Source of the DNA: Nephromyces sp. MM_2019 | Lineage: Eukaryota; Apicomplexa; Aconoidasida; Nephromycida | Length of the DNA: 64,000 nt | Assembly: GCA_015657535.1 (NCBI GenBank) | Contig: JADHZB010001721.1 | Location: forward strand, 40,395 to 104,394 | Direction: 5' to 3' | In this document: piece after piece, positions 48,601-61,600 of the stretch | Layout of the letters: each line of letters begins with the position of its first letter | How positions within the stretch are numbered: position 1 is the first letter of the stretch | Made by a program: the position numbers and the translations under genes | The notes under the pieces: model-generated | Seen by the model: the letters and a program-made list of their open reading frames with translations, nothing else | What the model was told of the DNA's origin: nothing | Databases searched by the model: none

Positions 48601-51600
48601 TTAATATCATGGAAATACTTTGGAAAAAAGTTTTACGCGTCATGATATAGTGAAATTCCTCTGTTTTTCTAAATGAAATTGTAACTTCAAATTCAGTTTT
48701 ACGCTTTTGAGGTTTTTGTTTGAGTTTTTCAGACTGAATCGTTTTATACTCTTTTTTGGATAAAATTGAATTGATTGTCTAATAGAAAAAACAAGATTTA
48801 TCATATTTTAAAAGAAGAAAAAAACAAAAAAAGCTCAGCAATATTGGAGCCAAGCCTACGTTCTTCATTTCGATATAAAGCAATAACTTTTGAATGGATG
48901 TGGTTTTTCATAGAAGGACTTTTCCAAGATTGCATAACTTTGTGAATACAAAATTTTTTGAAAAGAAGATTTGAAGATCGTATTCGGTACTTTAATTTAC
49001 TGTCAATGAATCCGTCGAAGAGTAGTCGAAATTAAAGCATTTTTTCAGCGTTAAATGAAATAAGTCGCATTTTCTTGCCAATTTTGGCCGAAATGATGAT
49101 GTTTTTTCGGATAAATCACAAAATAGTTAACAGGAAAAACTTTTGAAAGAGCACAATCCCCGTATGTTTTCCACTTTTTTACTATATCTGGAATATTTTT
49201 GAATGAATATCAGGAATTCAATCTTCATAGCTTGGCGATTACCACTCATTCCATATGTAAACTGTTGCTTATGCATGACTTCAATATGGAAGTCGAGGGT
49301 ATTTATTCCATATTATGAGTATGTTATTACATAGTGCAATCTCAACTTTGCTTGATATATTCCCTCTTGCAAACTTTAGTTTTATAGCTTTCTTCATGTT
49401 GCGAAAGCTTTCTTGTTTGCTTTTTTTTGAAGGAATTCATAGCTTCAACCCTGGCGATCTTTTCGTCATGACAAAACTAAACAGAGAGTTCCATAGCAGT
49501 TGATATTATTGCGATAGAGACTAGTTTTTAAAATCATCACACTAGCTTGTGAGTAGCAATTCTAATAATATCTGATATGTGCTTAATACTTTGGTGCTTT
49601 TCTTTTGGCAGTGAAATGCAGATGTTTGAATGTTTACTTTTCCTCCTGACTAGGCTATGTGTGGTTTCCATCCTCATTTTTGAGAAAAAGAAGTGCTTCA
49701 CTTGAAATCTCGAACTTTCTGATTTTCTTAGCGTACAGAAAACTGCAGCAGCGGAGTTGAATCTCATTCCATGACTCTACAAGACTGCTATTTAGGTGGC
49801 ACACCAAATATGTCTTGCTTTGATACTGATAAATTTGATTCATTTTCAAACGATTTGGAGGAACCAAAATTGAAGGAAAACACAGGTAGATTTTGATTTT
49901 GAGAATTGAGTTTTTGCAACGCAGAAAGCGATTCATAGTCAAAAAGGCTATAGAAATGCATTATTCAGCCTTCTACTATCGTTATGGTTTGGTGGTGCAA
50001 AATGATATAAATTTAATGTCTGTTTAATATCAAAAATATTAGGCAAAGCTCTAAATCTAATATTTTTTTAGCATTAAGCTTGACTTGTGGTTTCTGCGGC
50101 ATTACATAATGGGGATTCAATTTTTTAATTTTAGCTTGAAACTTTAGATGAAAAAAAAACCTACTCGCTAATCTTCTGAAAAAACCCTTGTATCGGTATC
50201 GCTTACGGGATTCTCGGCTGTGTATATATATACATGTTTTTCAGTTACCCCTTTATGCTCCTTTAAAGTGTACTTTTTATGTAGAAAAATTGTTCTGCAG
50301 GAAGTGTTTGGGATATTTTCCTCCACAATACCTTGAAAAGTGATGGCCATATTCTTGCAGCCCAGAATACTACTGAAGGGATCATGTCTACTGGAGCAGA
50401 TACATCTCTTGGAGAAAGCTTTCTTTCGGAGTTTATTCCTGTTGGAAATTTTGATAGATTTAAGTTAGGGAAAGTCAAAGTGCATTCTGAATATAATGAT
50501 GAATATTTCGCTGACCTCATTGAGAAGATTAATGATATTCAGATGGTATGCGTACCGTCTTTCTTATACTCTCATCAGGTATACTTGCTTTTTTCTTATC
50601 ATTTTAAAGTGGTGCCTCTATATATTTTTTTATGTTGCGATGAAGTGAATTTAGCTTTTTGTAGAAATTTAGTTGATAATCTTGCATGAACTGAAATTTT
50701 TCAAGGTGAATTTTAGTAGGAATTCTGGTAAAGTAGTGCTTAAAAATGAATGATAATGGATGCTTCTTTCCTAGCATATTTGTATAGATACTAAGGCATT
50801 TTTGATAAAATTCAAGACCCCTTTGTATGTATGAGGTTTTATTGTGTGCAGATTTTAGTCTAGAATATTAACAACATTTTTTTTTCATTTGCTTCTTATC
50901 AGATTTTCGATCTGGCGTGCAAGGCTAACTTCTCGATGTTGATCTTGCATAATGAAGCAAACAGTTTGTTGGGATCGGTTTCGCAAAAGCTTTTTCGCAG
51001 TTCCCTTTCTCATCATAAGGTATATCCTTTGTCTCGATAGTGTGAAGAATTTCCTTTATCGTTTAAATTAGAAGCTTGTTTTAAGAAGTATATATGGAAT
51101 CCTTTGCTTTTTTGTCTAGTCCCATTTATGTTAGAGGAAGGTCCTCCTGTTTACTGTTTGTTTTTGTTCAAATTTTGTCCTTGGGCTTGTATTTTTAGAA
51201 TATTGTATTTACTCCTATAAAACCATTTTTTGTTCTTCAAGTTTTTTTGCGATTTCGGAAAAATAGCGAGGCTAAAGAGAATTTTTATTTTCAAAATAGT
51301 TTTTTTTGTATGTAGAATTCTGTTTCGCATTGTAGTATATTCTAGTTTAAGTGTGTTAGTGATTAGCGACGGTAATTTTACACTTTTTAGCAAAATTTTT
51401 AGTTTTTTAGGCAGTATGCTTGTGTAGATTATCGAGTTTGACTCACGAAAACTAGAAGCTGTGAGGTACTAAGTTTGCCCATCTTAGCTGAATTGGTGCG
51501 AATAGATAAATTTCAATGAATGTAATGTAGGCCAAAATTATTTTGGAAAGTTTAAGCTGTGCTGATGACATCTCTGGCTTCAAAACGAATGAAAAATGCA

Positions 51601-54600
51601 GCACGCATATCATCACCCCGAAAGAAGATTGAGTGCTGAATCTGTACAAGAAAATAATACAGCATCACCACAGTTGCTTTTTGGTCAGATATAAGATTAT
51701 TCAATTTTTTCCCCCTTTTTGTTTAGTATTAAAGAATAATCAAGCATGCTTTCAGGGTCTGGAGACATATTCATTCCTCGATGAAGAATGTGTGAAAATA
51801 GCGGAAAAATTTTTTTCTTTTAAATGTTATCTCACGAATCAAAGGAGTAGAAGTGTTGCATCATTAATCCCACACAGCTTCTACTGTGCTTCTGGCCTGA
51901 CGAAGACATTAGTACAAGGGTCAATACAGTCAAAAACCAAATTAAGAGACGGGATTGTGCAAACAGATGACATAGACTATTTGGATGCAATGAAGGAAGT
52001 AGATTTCCTAGAGGGAGATATTGAGGTTGCCGGTAAATATCCTTCTTCGGAGACTTTTGCTTTGTCTTGTGATAATCGGCATTCGCTTTCTGTGAGGACT
52101 AGTTCGTTGAATCGGTGCCCATACAACGCTGAAACACCTGATGCTCTATGGGATATCCATAGCTCTTATTCAATTGATAGCGCTAGAAACTATTTGGAGC
52201 ATTTTTTGTCAAAGGCATGCTTAGATATACGTAGGATTACAGAATTTTTTCAGCCTGATGAAAGCATAGAGCGCTATAGCCCTAGGTAATTTTTTTAATT
52301 GTTGATAACTGCATCCGTTTAATCTTCTATGTGTGGTGGTCACCATTGGGAAGGTGCATTTTCACAAATTATTTCAACAATTCATTGATTTTGCTTGGTT
52401 TTATATATCTTCAGTAATAAATTCCATGTTTTCATATTTATGTTTTAACATTAGACTTTTGAATTTTTTCTAAGTGAATTTTGCCACTGAGTATCTTTAG
52501 GGCTCACTGCTGATTTGAGACACCCTTTACCTACTTCTTTGAGTGCTCTTTTCCACTAAAAATAGGTTTCTATGTTTCAAACAGCATCCCGCTAATTGAA
52601 GCAGCGAAGATATTGCTCATTTTATTTCTTACTTCATTTAGTTTGATGGGTTCTTTCATCGTTTCAAACTTACAAAGAGTACACAAATCATAAAAAAGAC
52701 TTTTCTATATTCAAAGTTATTTTTTCTTTGGCGAGGCTTTGGGTACATGACATTGCCTGCTTTGTTTATTTCTTTTGTCCGCAAGTTAGGATTTATTTCA
52801 AAGTGTGCTATGCTTTCTTAAAAATTTGAGCTGGAGCTTTTTTTGCTTGTAAACTGCAGTTAATACTGCCTGTGCCGTACTTACTCTTACCTACTAGAGT
52901 ACCCTAATCTTCTTGTCTGCCTCGTAAGCAGCTGTGGCTAGCTTAGTTTGGAAACATTCAATAAAACCTCGGTATTTATGGTTTACAGTTGTTTTTTTCC
53001 GGAAATTTTTTTGAAGAAATTATTCCTTTATGTAAAATTTTAAAACTGCATTTCACTGCTCCGATTTTATTTTAGAAAATTTTACACTAAATATTCACTA
53101 AATTTTCAATTTTCTTGTATATATTCCTACCGTTTTGAGCTGTCTCGATTATTATTATTTGCGTATAATTAGGCACTCTAGTTTTTCTCCTGCCTAATCT
53201 AGGTTTTTATTTTGCTACCTTTTGTTGTTCGTATCCTCTTTCGACACTTGCATTGGAAGTTTTGCTGACCCTGGGTAACGCACGATTTATCGTCTGAGAT
53301 TAAGCTGCTGAATCTTGTCTTGAATGCATGGCTTGGCTATCTTTTTTTTTAGTCGCTCGTCTGTACTTTCTATTCTATGGATATCTTTCTTTATATTGCT
53401 GTTATTGCGCAATACTGGTGAGACTTCCTGCATGACTTCCGTATATACTAGAATGGACATGCTTTCGACACCCGGGTTTAAGCACTTTTTTTACCTTGCG
53501 TGGCTATGTGATGTACTGCTTGCATGCCATACGTCGTACATTGTACATTGCACTATTCTGAGTGGTAAATTTTTTGTATTAGTTGATTTGCAGGTAAATC
53601 GTGCTAAAATAATATTTTGCACCCAAGCGCTGAATGTACTTGCGATTTTAATTTTTCAAAAGGTGGGAAATAAGCGGATCTTTGGAAAAATTAATGGCTG
53701 AGATTGCTGATTTAAGTATTCAACCGAAGGTTCAAGATACAGAAGGGGTCAATATTTCGGTAAATTTTTTCTTTCATGACGGAGGAATTTATTTACAGAA
53801 GAATAGCGGCTATTTCTTGATGGTTATGTACCCTTTACCGTATTGCTCATCGAAGGCTCTACCACTTTATTCTTCCAATTGGAAAGAGTCTCCTCGAAAT
53901 TATCCAGTGCAGAAGCAACTGATTAATATTTTAAGTCTCGAACCGAAAACCCTTGATTCCATAGCTTGGTTCTATCACCCTCTAACATACATTATTATCC
54001 CCGCTTTATCAATTTCAATCTTAGAACAGTTGCAAAATGCTTGTAGTGTCTATATTTCAAAGCCGGATGGTAGTAAGCACCGCTCGTTTTTTAGATATCG
54101 TAACTATGGTCCTAGCTTTAAACCGAGAGTTAAAATAATTCACGATAATAACATGAGCTCAACTTCTTCTGGAGGTGCTTGTAATGCCATGCCGAAGCGC
54201 AATAGTTTCAATGGAAGCGACGGCCTCAAAAACTTTGCTCAAAGATTTATACATTCAATTCGGCTATTTATATGCTCAGCGCAATGTATTGGAGGCAGAG
54301 AAACAGCAAATAAATTGACAGTATTTTCAGATTTAAAACGGCAAAGTATGAAAGGGTCACTGCCTCGTTATGAAGCTCCCAGTGATTTGACTCTCCATAA
54401 CAAGGCTCCGCGTCTAATTGAAAATGGCACTGAGGAACCTGCAGCAAACTATGGTTGCGCAGCAGCATATGATAGAGCTAGCTTCTTAAGTCCTTTTTTC
54501 ACTAGAATGGTTGATTGGTTCAATTTACCTTATAATTATCATAAGAAAAGTTTTCAGATAAATGGATTACGTGATTTGAGTAACTCATTTATCTCTGCAG

Positions 54601-55214
54601 CGAAGCATGGTTTAACTGACTTGCCGCAAACTTGCTATTCGAAAAAAGTTGCTTTGAATTTTGATGAGGTAGTCAAGTCGTTATTTGTGTTTCCTTGGGG
54701 TACAACTAATAATGGACCTACTCTTCATGTGTGCAATAGTGCTGCAACAGAAAAATCAGATAAGTTTCTGCGGACATCCCCATCGCTTCCTATCGGCATG
54801 ACGTCAGGAGCTTCATGCTGCGAGTCATCTTATGATACACTAGTCTCGGATAGCAAGCCTAGCATCTTGTGGCAAGGTTGTTCCATTTCTGGTGGACATA
54901 ATACATCGGGCCTAAAGATCTACGTCTGTGATGGCCAGGAGGTGGCACGGGAAGTTGCTTCATTTTTTGGGACCACTAAGGATACTGCTGATGTATGCGC
55001 TTACCGGTTAGGCTCGTCCGACAGCCACGATAACGTCAAAACTTGTTCTTCAAAGGTGAGAGAAAATAAGGAAATGCCCTTATTTGACTCTTGCAAGGAG
55101 GAGTTCACTTATTGGCCCCCGGCAGATTTGAACGCTAGCTTATTGGAAAACTTAGTAGAAATTGTTGAAAGCGTGTTAATTAGAAGCTATAGGCTTCTAG
55201 GAGTAAAATTCTAA
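45681..55214 (+). CDS. ABHD17-like alpha/beta-hydrolase with insertions and a long C-terminal extension, 8 exons, 1155 aa
   Basis: Exons with continuous phase: 45681-45975, 46576-46733, 47357-47773, 49732-49885, 50301-50545, 50903-51019, 51756-52285 and 53663-55214 (TAA), 1156 codons with stop. The fold is shown by FYLHSFSEDLGH (65-76; ABHD17 has YFHGNAEDIG), LIMEFPGFG (VEYPGYG), NIFISSHGTSAGVALHL (nucleophile Ser145 in GTSAG) and SMLILHNEAN (VLIIHGTEDE). HHKGLETYSFLDEE aligns with GHNDIELYSQYLE, giving His461. ABHD17 proteins are membrane-associated protein depalmitoylases; activity here is only inferred. The usual Asp is Asn443 and the HG of the oxyanion loop is HS. Two insertions (exon 3 end to exon 5) separate the core strands. 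Residues 639-1155, almost all in the last exon, match nothing I know. The exon 3 donor (GTGCTA) and exon 8 acceptor (TTCAAAAG) are weak but keep frame. Confidence 0.75.
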
Positions 55215-56886
55215 TGAGAGCATATTTATTTGGCTAGCTTCTTGTGTAGACCAGGAAATTTTGCCACAGTGCCTAATTTTGCACTGTATAAAAAGCACTA
55301 GTAATTTTTTTAGTGTTTGCGAGAAAACATATACCAGTGAAGCTATCTTTTTTCAGTCTACTTCCTGATAACTTCGAGTTATGCGGGCAGATAAATAGAT
55401 AACGTTAGTTCCTATTGCTGTGGCACTCTCCCCATAACTGCTCGCCTAATCTGATAGGCGCAGAAAAAAGAATTTTTTGCTGAGTTTTTTTTATTATTTG
55501 CACTGCAATGCTTTTATCTGCCATCGTTGACAGTCAGGGGTCACCATCCAGGGCCTCAACACAGCTGTACTATCAGTCCTAACCGAATTCTTTTCACTAA
55601 GAAATGCGCAGTATGAATATTATTCGCAATTTTAATCACGCATCTTCTAGAATAAATTTCATTGCTCCACGTGCTTTGCATTATATGTGCACGTACCAGC
55701 GTCTTTCTCGTCTATGTGTACGACGCTGTAAATTTTAGTTGTCTAGATAATCTTTTTGTAGGTAGAGAACTTCGAAAAAGATAGAATTACAGGCTTTGAG
55801 TTTCGGAATACTTGTGACAACTATATTAATGAATAAATTGCAGATTCACATTCGCGTATACCGTAGGGCGGCTTGAACATAACCATTGACTGGAAGGTTA
55901 CTGTCTTTAACACTTTGCATTGTGGAGGTAGTCTAATCTGTATATACCGTTGAAATCTTAAGAACGGTTAAAAGTGAACGACTTCGGAAAGGCCTTGTTC
56001 CTACCCAAGTAAAGCATAATCTTTGATTTTTTAACTGAACCTATTAGTATCAGCTAAATTTTTTTCACGAATAGAGGGGGATGGTTGCATCTTTGTTTCT
56101 TTTCCAGCAGCACACGAGGAAAGACCTTTGTAGCGGGCTCCTTTGTGAATAAAGTTACGTGGATATATTCATGCGCGAGTATTATTATCAAATTCTACTT
56201 ACATCTCCTTTTACCCCCGAGCAATTTCACGGAATAAACAAAAATGCCGTTTTATATTTAAAGGCCAAAACTGTATTAGAAAAAAGCATGCAAAGGATCC
56301 TCTAGGGAAATCTGCAAAGTTTAGGTCATACTAGCGTGAACTGGATACGTATCTTAAGGCAAGAATTGTATTGAAAACTTGAAAACCCATTAGATATGCA
56401 GGAAAAGATTATGACCTGCTTCGTGAGGCTTATCTCATTTGAATTCTACTATATTTCTGGCCGTAGAAGCGCGAACAATTACTCCCATTTTTTTATAATA
56501 CCTGCAAAATTTCATGCCATTGTCGATTATAGGCTTGTATAAAAATTATCGCAACTATGGCACCTGAAACGAATTTCGCTCACGGTGAGTTTGTTTTTCA
56601 GCAAACCCAACAACAAATTTTTTGATGCCTAGCCCTTAAAAACCCCATAAAATGAACAAAGCCTATCCACCGCCTTAAAAGGCTACTCGGCGACTTCATA
56701 GACCCCCATTCTAGAATTATTATCATTGGTTTCTTGCTATTGCAGGAGCTGATATAAGTTGGTCCAAAAACACTTTCAGCCATTTGCCATAAACGCTCGC
56801 GAGCTGATGAACTTACAAAAAGTCAATTGTTTTAAGAAAATCAATTTTGGCAACTAGGCATTGCTGCAAGGTTCTATGTACCCCAA
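55215..56886. other. 1.7 kb without a gene
   Basis: Follows the hydrolase stop and presumably begins with its 3' UTR. No exon or repeat was recognised. Confidence 0.4.
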
Positions 56887-57560
56887 TGAGGCTACGGACT
56901 AACTCTGGCGGCAACCGCAAGAAATTTCACCGCCAACTATACCCTAGTTTCCATGATTCAATACTCTTCAGTCATAAAAAGCTCAAGAAAAATTTGAATG
57001 AAGCGTTAAATAATCCGCCGCAAGTTCAAAACCGCATCAAACTTCTATTAGCTTTCTAAGAAAAAGCATAACGCTGGGTCAGCAACAGCTACTGCGATGT
57101 TTCGCAGAGGCTAATCTGCTGGAAACGCGTTTTTTCAAACAAATTTTCGACGTGAGAAGGCTTAATAAGGCAGCGCTCCAACGCATCCGTCTCTATAAAT
57201 TAGATCCGAAACACATACATGATGAGGGAAAATTGCTGCACACAGCTAAGCGTTTGGGGTAGAAACCTTGATAGATTTCTAACAAAACTAAAGGAAGAAT
57301 TAGGAGTTAATCTTAAATCTATACTGCTAGCTTATAAGACTGTGCCACTGCTCTAGCATAATTTCAAAGAGTTTGAAAATGGAGCGGCTTTACAACTCCG
57401 GAGTTGTAAAGCATACACAACCAAGGTATTTCCAAAACTATACAGGGACTTACAGGAAAATAAGATATTGCAGTATTTAAGGTTTGCGAATATCAAATCC
57501 CAGGTGATAAGCATTGCGGTACCACCATACTAGAGGTAGCATAATGAAGAATCAGAGTTT
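56887..57560 (+). pseudogene. Possible decayed coding region, unknown
   Basis: An ATG frame (56887-57059, MRLRTNSGGNRKKFHRQLYP...) is Lys/Arg-rich. Overlapping its end, another forward frame is open from about 57012 to 57262 and reads LGQQQLLRCFAEANLLETRF then KLDPKHIHDEGKLLHTAKRL. Then come NLDRFLTKLKEELGVNLKSI and FPKLYRDLQENKILQYLRFA in further frames, interrupted by stops. The composition looks protein-coding, but frames change without splice sites. This suggests a broken gene or a transposon remnant, or a gene whose introns I could not place. Confidence 0.25.
57387..57412. repeat. 26-bp perfect palindrome
   Basis: The half-site gctttacaactcc (57387-57399) is followed directly by its reverse complement (57400-57412) with no spacer. 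It lies inside the decayed coding-like region. Confidence 0.95.
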
Positions 57561-57617
57561 GAAGCACCAATCCTTCTAACAGCGCCAGCGAAAATTTTTA
57601 AGCGAATTACATAAATA

Positions 57618-57866
57618 ATGGAGGATATGAATTATTCCGTTTCAGCAAGTTCAAGGTCACAAAATAAAGAGTACAATAAAATAAACAAAGCAACATCTAC
57701 GATGATGCAAAGTCACTTTAAGTTTGATAAAAAAAGGAAAGATGAGAGCCACAGGTCTGAATTTCCCCATGAAGCTAGGAGGCTGGTGCACACAAAGAAA
57801 AGCAATTGTGTAGTTATAAATTCGCCTCAAGCAAAAGGAAATAAACGGTTAGAATTGAAGAACTAA
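57618..57866 (+). CDS. Possible short Lys-rich ORF or exon, unknown
   Basis: An 82-codon ATG frame ending in TAA, very polar (KFDKKRKDESHRSEFPHEAR). An acceptor-like CCGTTTCAG lies inside it near 57650, so it may be an exon beginning there. No family was recognised, and it follows the decayed coding-like stretch on the same strand. Confidence 0.2.
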   Translation: MEDMNYSVSASSRSQNKEYNKINKATSTMMQSHFKFDKKRKDESHRSEFPHEARRLVHTKKSNCVVINSPQAKGNKRLELKN

Positions 57867-58675
57867 CGGATAATCCCTTATCTTTCTTTCAAAAAGAAGC
57901 CCAAATCGCAATAAAACACACCACTGATGAATGAGACACTCGTCTGGAGATTTGAAAAGAAAGTTATTACCTTTTCATGCAAAGCATATTGACTTTATGA
58001 AGGAATTATTAAAACTGTAAAACATGGCTACTCAACGTCTTAGGAATGTTCTAAGCTGCAGGAAAGAGAAAAAATTCCAATTTTACTAGATTAGCTTTAT
58101 TAAAATATCCAATAAAGCCAAAAAATAATACGCAGAGTGAAAATGCTATCAACTTTTCTCAGTACAAGCTTCAGGTGTATCTCTGAAAATCTTAAACTCC
58201 TGTGCTTTAAGAAAAATTTTAGGCTCCCAAATATTGCTTGTTTGTCTAACCACAAAAAAAAGACTAAAGAAAATATTCGTTCAGTAAGCTTACTAAACTC
58301 CAGCATTGAAAGCAATTAAAGCAAGCAACCAAAATTTGCTATATTAATGCATCATTAAATATCTAGGCCATAAACAAGCAGAAGGCGTATTTTTGAGCGT
58401 TTCAAATTCATCCGGTGCTTGAGCTTTAAATACCACGCTGGGTTCACGGTAGAAAAAAAAATTCATTAAGACAAAAGTATTAAAATGCTAGCGGCAAATC
58501 CTTGAAAATGAGGCAAATTTTTCATAGCAAGTAGGCAGTAATTTCTTCTAAAGCAATCAAAGAGAATGCAAATTTTAGGCCAGAATGGCTTGAAAATACG
58601 CAAAAAGTTAAAGATTTTCAGCCTAGAAAACACACTGGAGCTTTGTTAATATAAAAAACTCATATTTTGCATCAC
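57867..58675. other. Gap 3' of the coiled-coil gene
   Basis: A-rich on the + strand. The stop and last exon of the minus-strand coiled-coil gene could lie here but were not identified. Overlapping frames at 58100-58319 are not supported. Confidence 0.3.
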
Positions 58676-61600
58676 AATTTCCTGCTTGGAAGACAATGAT
58701 ACCAGGCTAAGCAAATTCTCCGCCATGATTCCGTTCCTTACTTCATCCTGAAAACCAAAAGGCTCTTGAAAAGTCTATAGATTCTGCTTACTTTACCGTA
58801 TCAAAAAAGGGAGGCAAAGGGGGTATTTTGGCCTACCAAACTTGCTTATTATGCAATGATCGAACTCAATTATGTCTGTAAAGAACGGAGCCTAATGTCT
58901 AGTTTTCTTAATTCAATAAAAGCCCGACCAGCAAGCAGCATATTCAGCAGCTTAGATCTGCTATTTATGCAAAAGGAAGAGCTAATAAAGAGGTGTTAGG
59001 ATACTACTAACAAAAAGAGATACAATTCACTAAATAAATGAAATTTCAAAGCGAATTACGATACTAAATATGACACTGCAAATTCTTTGATATCATTAAG
59101 ACTCAAGCCTACCATCTTGCGAGGAACTCGAAAATTCATATGACTATATCATAGGCTTCTCATCCCTCTTGTGTTCATATTAAAAAGGTAGCACAACTGC
59201 CAGATTTGATGCAATGCCTCAATAAACTGCTTAAATCCCAGGAGTAAACTAATATATACATGAAAACCACTACCCTCACCGAAAATTCATGACTTTCTTC
59301 CACAAAAATATACTCCTTATCCGAAGAAGAAGGGTCATTCTGCTGAACACAAAATAATTGACACAGTTTTGACGTAAAATTATGTATGAAATTATACTCT
59401 TAAAATCATAAAAATCACAACTAAATACCATTCAATTATACTCTACAAAAATGTAGTTTTCAAACATCTGTTTGGTAGTTCGAATCTGTTTTCAATAAAT
59501 CAAAAAACTCACCAAAAAACGAGCCTTCAGCACAAAATCTAAGCAGCAGCAGTGGTATGGCCAATATATACTCTAAAAAAATGGTTGCAGAGCTTACTCC
59601 ACTAAATAAGTTATCACTCGCACTGCTTCGAATTCATTTCAAGCCTTTTAACCTACGTTTTTCGATGAATATAATCTAATTTGATATGGAAATCAACGTA
59701 AAATTATTTTTAAGAATCAAATGAGGATGCCATAGAAATAATCATCAGAAAAAAAACAAGTATTCATGCCATAAACCTTTTAAATTCGCTAATAACGCTA
59801 AGCTAAGCATTTTGCGATAGATTTTGCGTCCAGAAAAATTGAAGATCGAATTTTGACTCAATAAAAAGTTTTAAAAATAGCTCAAAAAAGCAAATAAGAC
59901 AATATGTACAGCACTATCAAAATAGACAGTGACTATCAAAGCATCTACGCTACTGAGCTTGCCATGGCAAAATGTTTCTACAATATAAAAGAGGATGACT
60001 CGCATTAATCACTTGTTTTTATCGACATATATAGTTTACTCTGACGTTTATGCAAGCTTGAATACCATTTTATGCGTCATACAAATAACGCAGACTTATT
60101 CTCACAGTATTGGATTTAAAAAGGCATCGCTTGATGTATAAATAGTTTGCCAGCATCTGATAAATCAGTATAGTAAACTGACCTGTTCATGAACTTGAAT
60201 TTGCCTTTGATAATTCTTGATATCCTCCTGATAAGTCTGAATCTCTGCCTGATACTTCTCGCACTCCTCCTGATATTTCTTAATTACTAAATTCAGTTCC
60301 TGAAATCCGATAAAATATCGAAATATTTGAGCATACCACTACTAAGCTCATGCTATATCTCATTTTCACTCCACATATATATATATATATCTAGTGTGTG
60401 CACTTGAAAGCTCCTTCTGATAGCCTTTCTGTATTTCTTCCCATCTTAACTGTATTCATGCAGGAAGATATATCGGTATTACTCAAAAACTCGGAAAAAA
60501 TTGCTATTAAAGAGTAGAATAAAGAGGATTAATGACTTTTTTTCTGCATATAAATTTTTCTCAATAGATATCTTACTTAGGGTTTTGGGAAAAGCTTTTA
60601 ATTCATTAAATTTCGGGTACTAATTAGTACAAGCACCACATCATATGCATTCTTTCATATAATAAATGCAGCAATCAGAATATTCCTGCAATTTTAGGCC
60701 CTTTATGCAGAAATAATACGAATTTCCTGCTTCTAATTTAAAAAGTTCATTTTTATTGTGCTAAAGGCTCTAAATCCTAAAAAATATTAAGGTGTGTGTA
60801 CAGAGCTGCATCTTCTTCAGATTTGTAGCTCAGAATTGAACCGATTAAACTATATATACTTAAATAATACTTCGTTAGGCTTGAATAATAACTCCATTTA
60901 TATTAGCTTCTTGAATGAGATTTTGCACTTCATGCTCGATGCCACAAATTCGTATTCCTTGAGCATTCGCACAAAAATCACTACCTCTTCCTTATTCTGA
61001 ATGTCCTTAAACAAAGACTTATCCATCTGCGACTGCTTTAACACCGTTTCAAATTCCTGCGAATATCAAGTGATTCAAGTGATAAAACATAAAAAAAAAT
61101 ATATCGGAAAGAATCTATGGAAACATCATTTATACACACACGATAATCTCTCAACTTATCGCAGCTATTTAGCTGCCTATCCTTGATTTTTTCTAGCATC
61201 ATATATCCATTATTATCTCAGCTCCAAGTGTTCTCAATCAGCATAGCTTGCATGTTCTGCACATTTATTTTCATATTCAAAAGCGGAAAATCTCCTTCTC
61301 AAAAACCACTCCTTTCCAAGACATTAACGCTTCAGTATTCCCAAAAAAGCTAAAAAATGAGTATTTATTACCTTTTTGTAGCTCTCTATCTTTTGCTTAT
61401 AATCTTTTGCCTCCTTTGAGTGTTGCTCAGTCTCGCTCCGTAACTTCGTTGACAATGTCTCCAATTCCTGCACAAGAAAGCGTTATCTCCAGCTAATCAT
61501 CTTTTCTAAAAAAAAAAACTCTTAAAAAAAGCATCTCTAGTCTTCAAGCAATCATGTCTTCGCCTTATCTAGCGAGACTACTTCAAATCATCTGTTAAAG

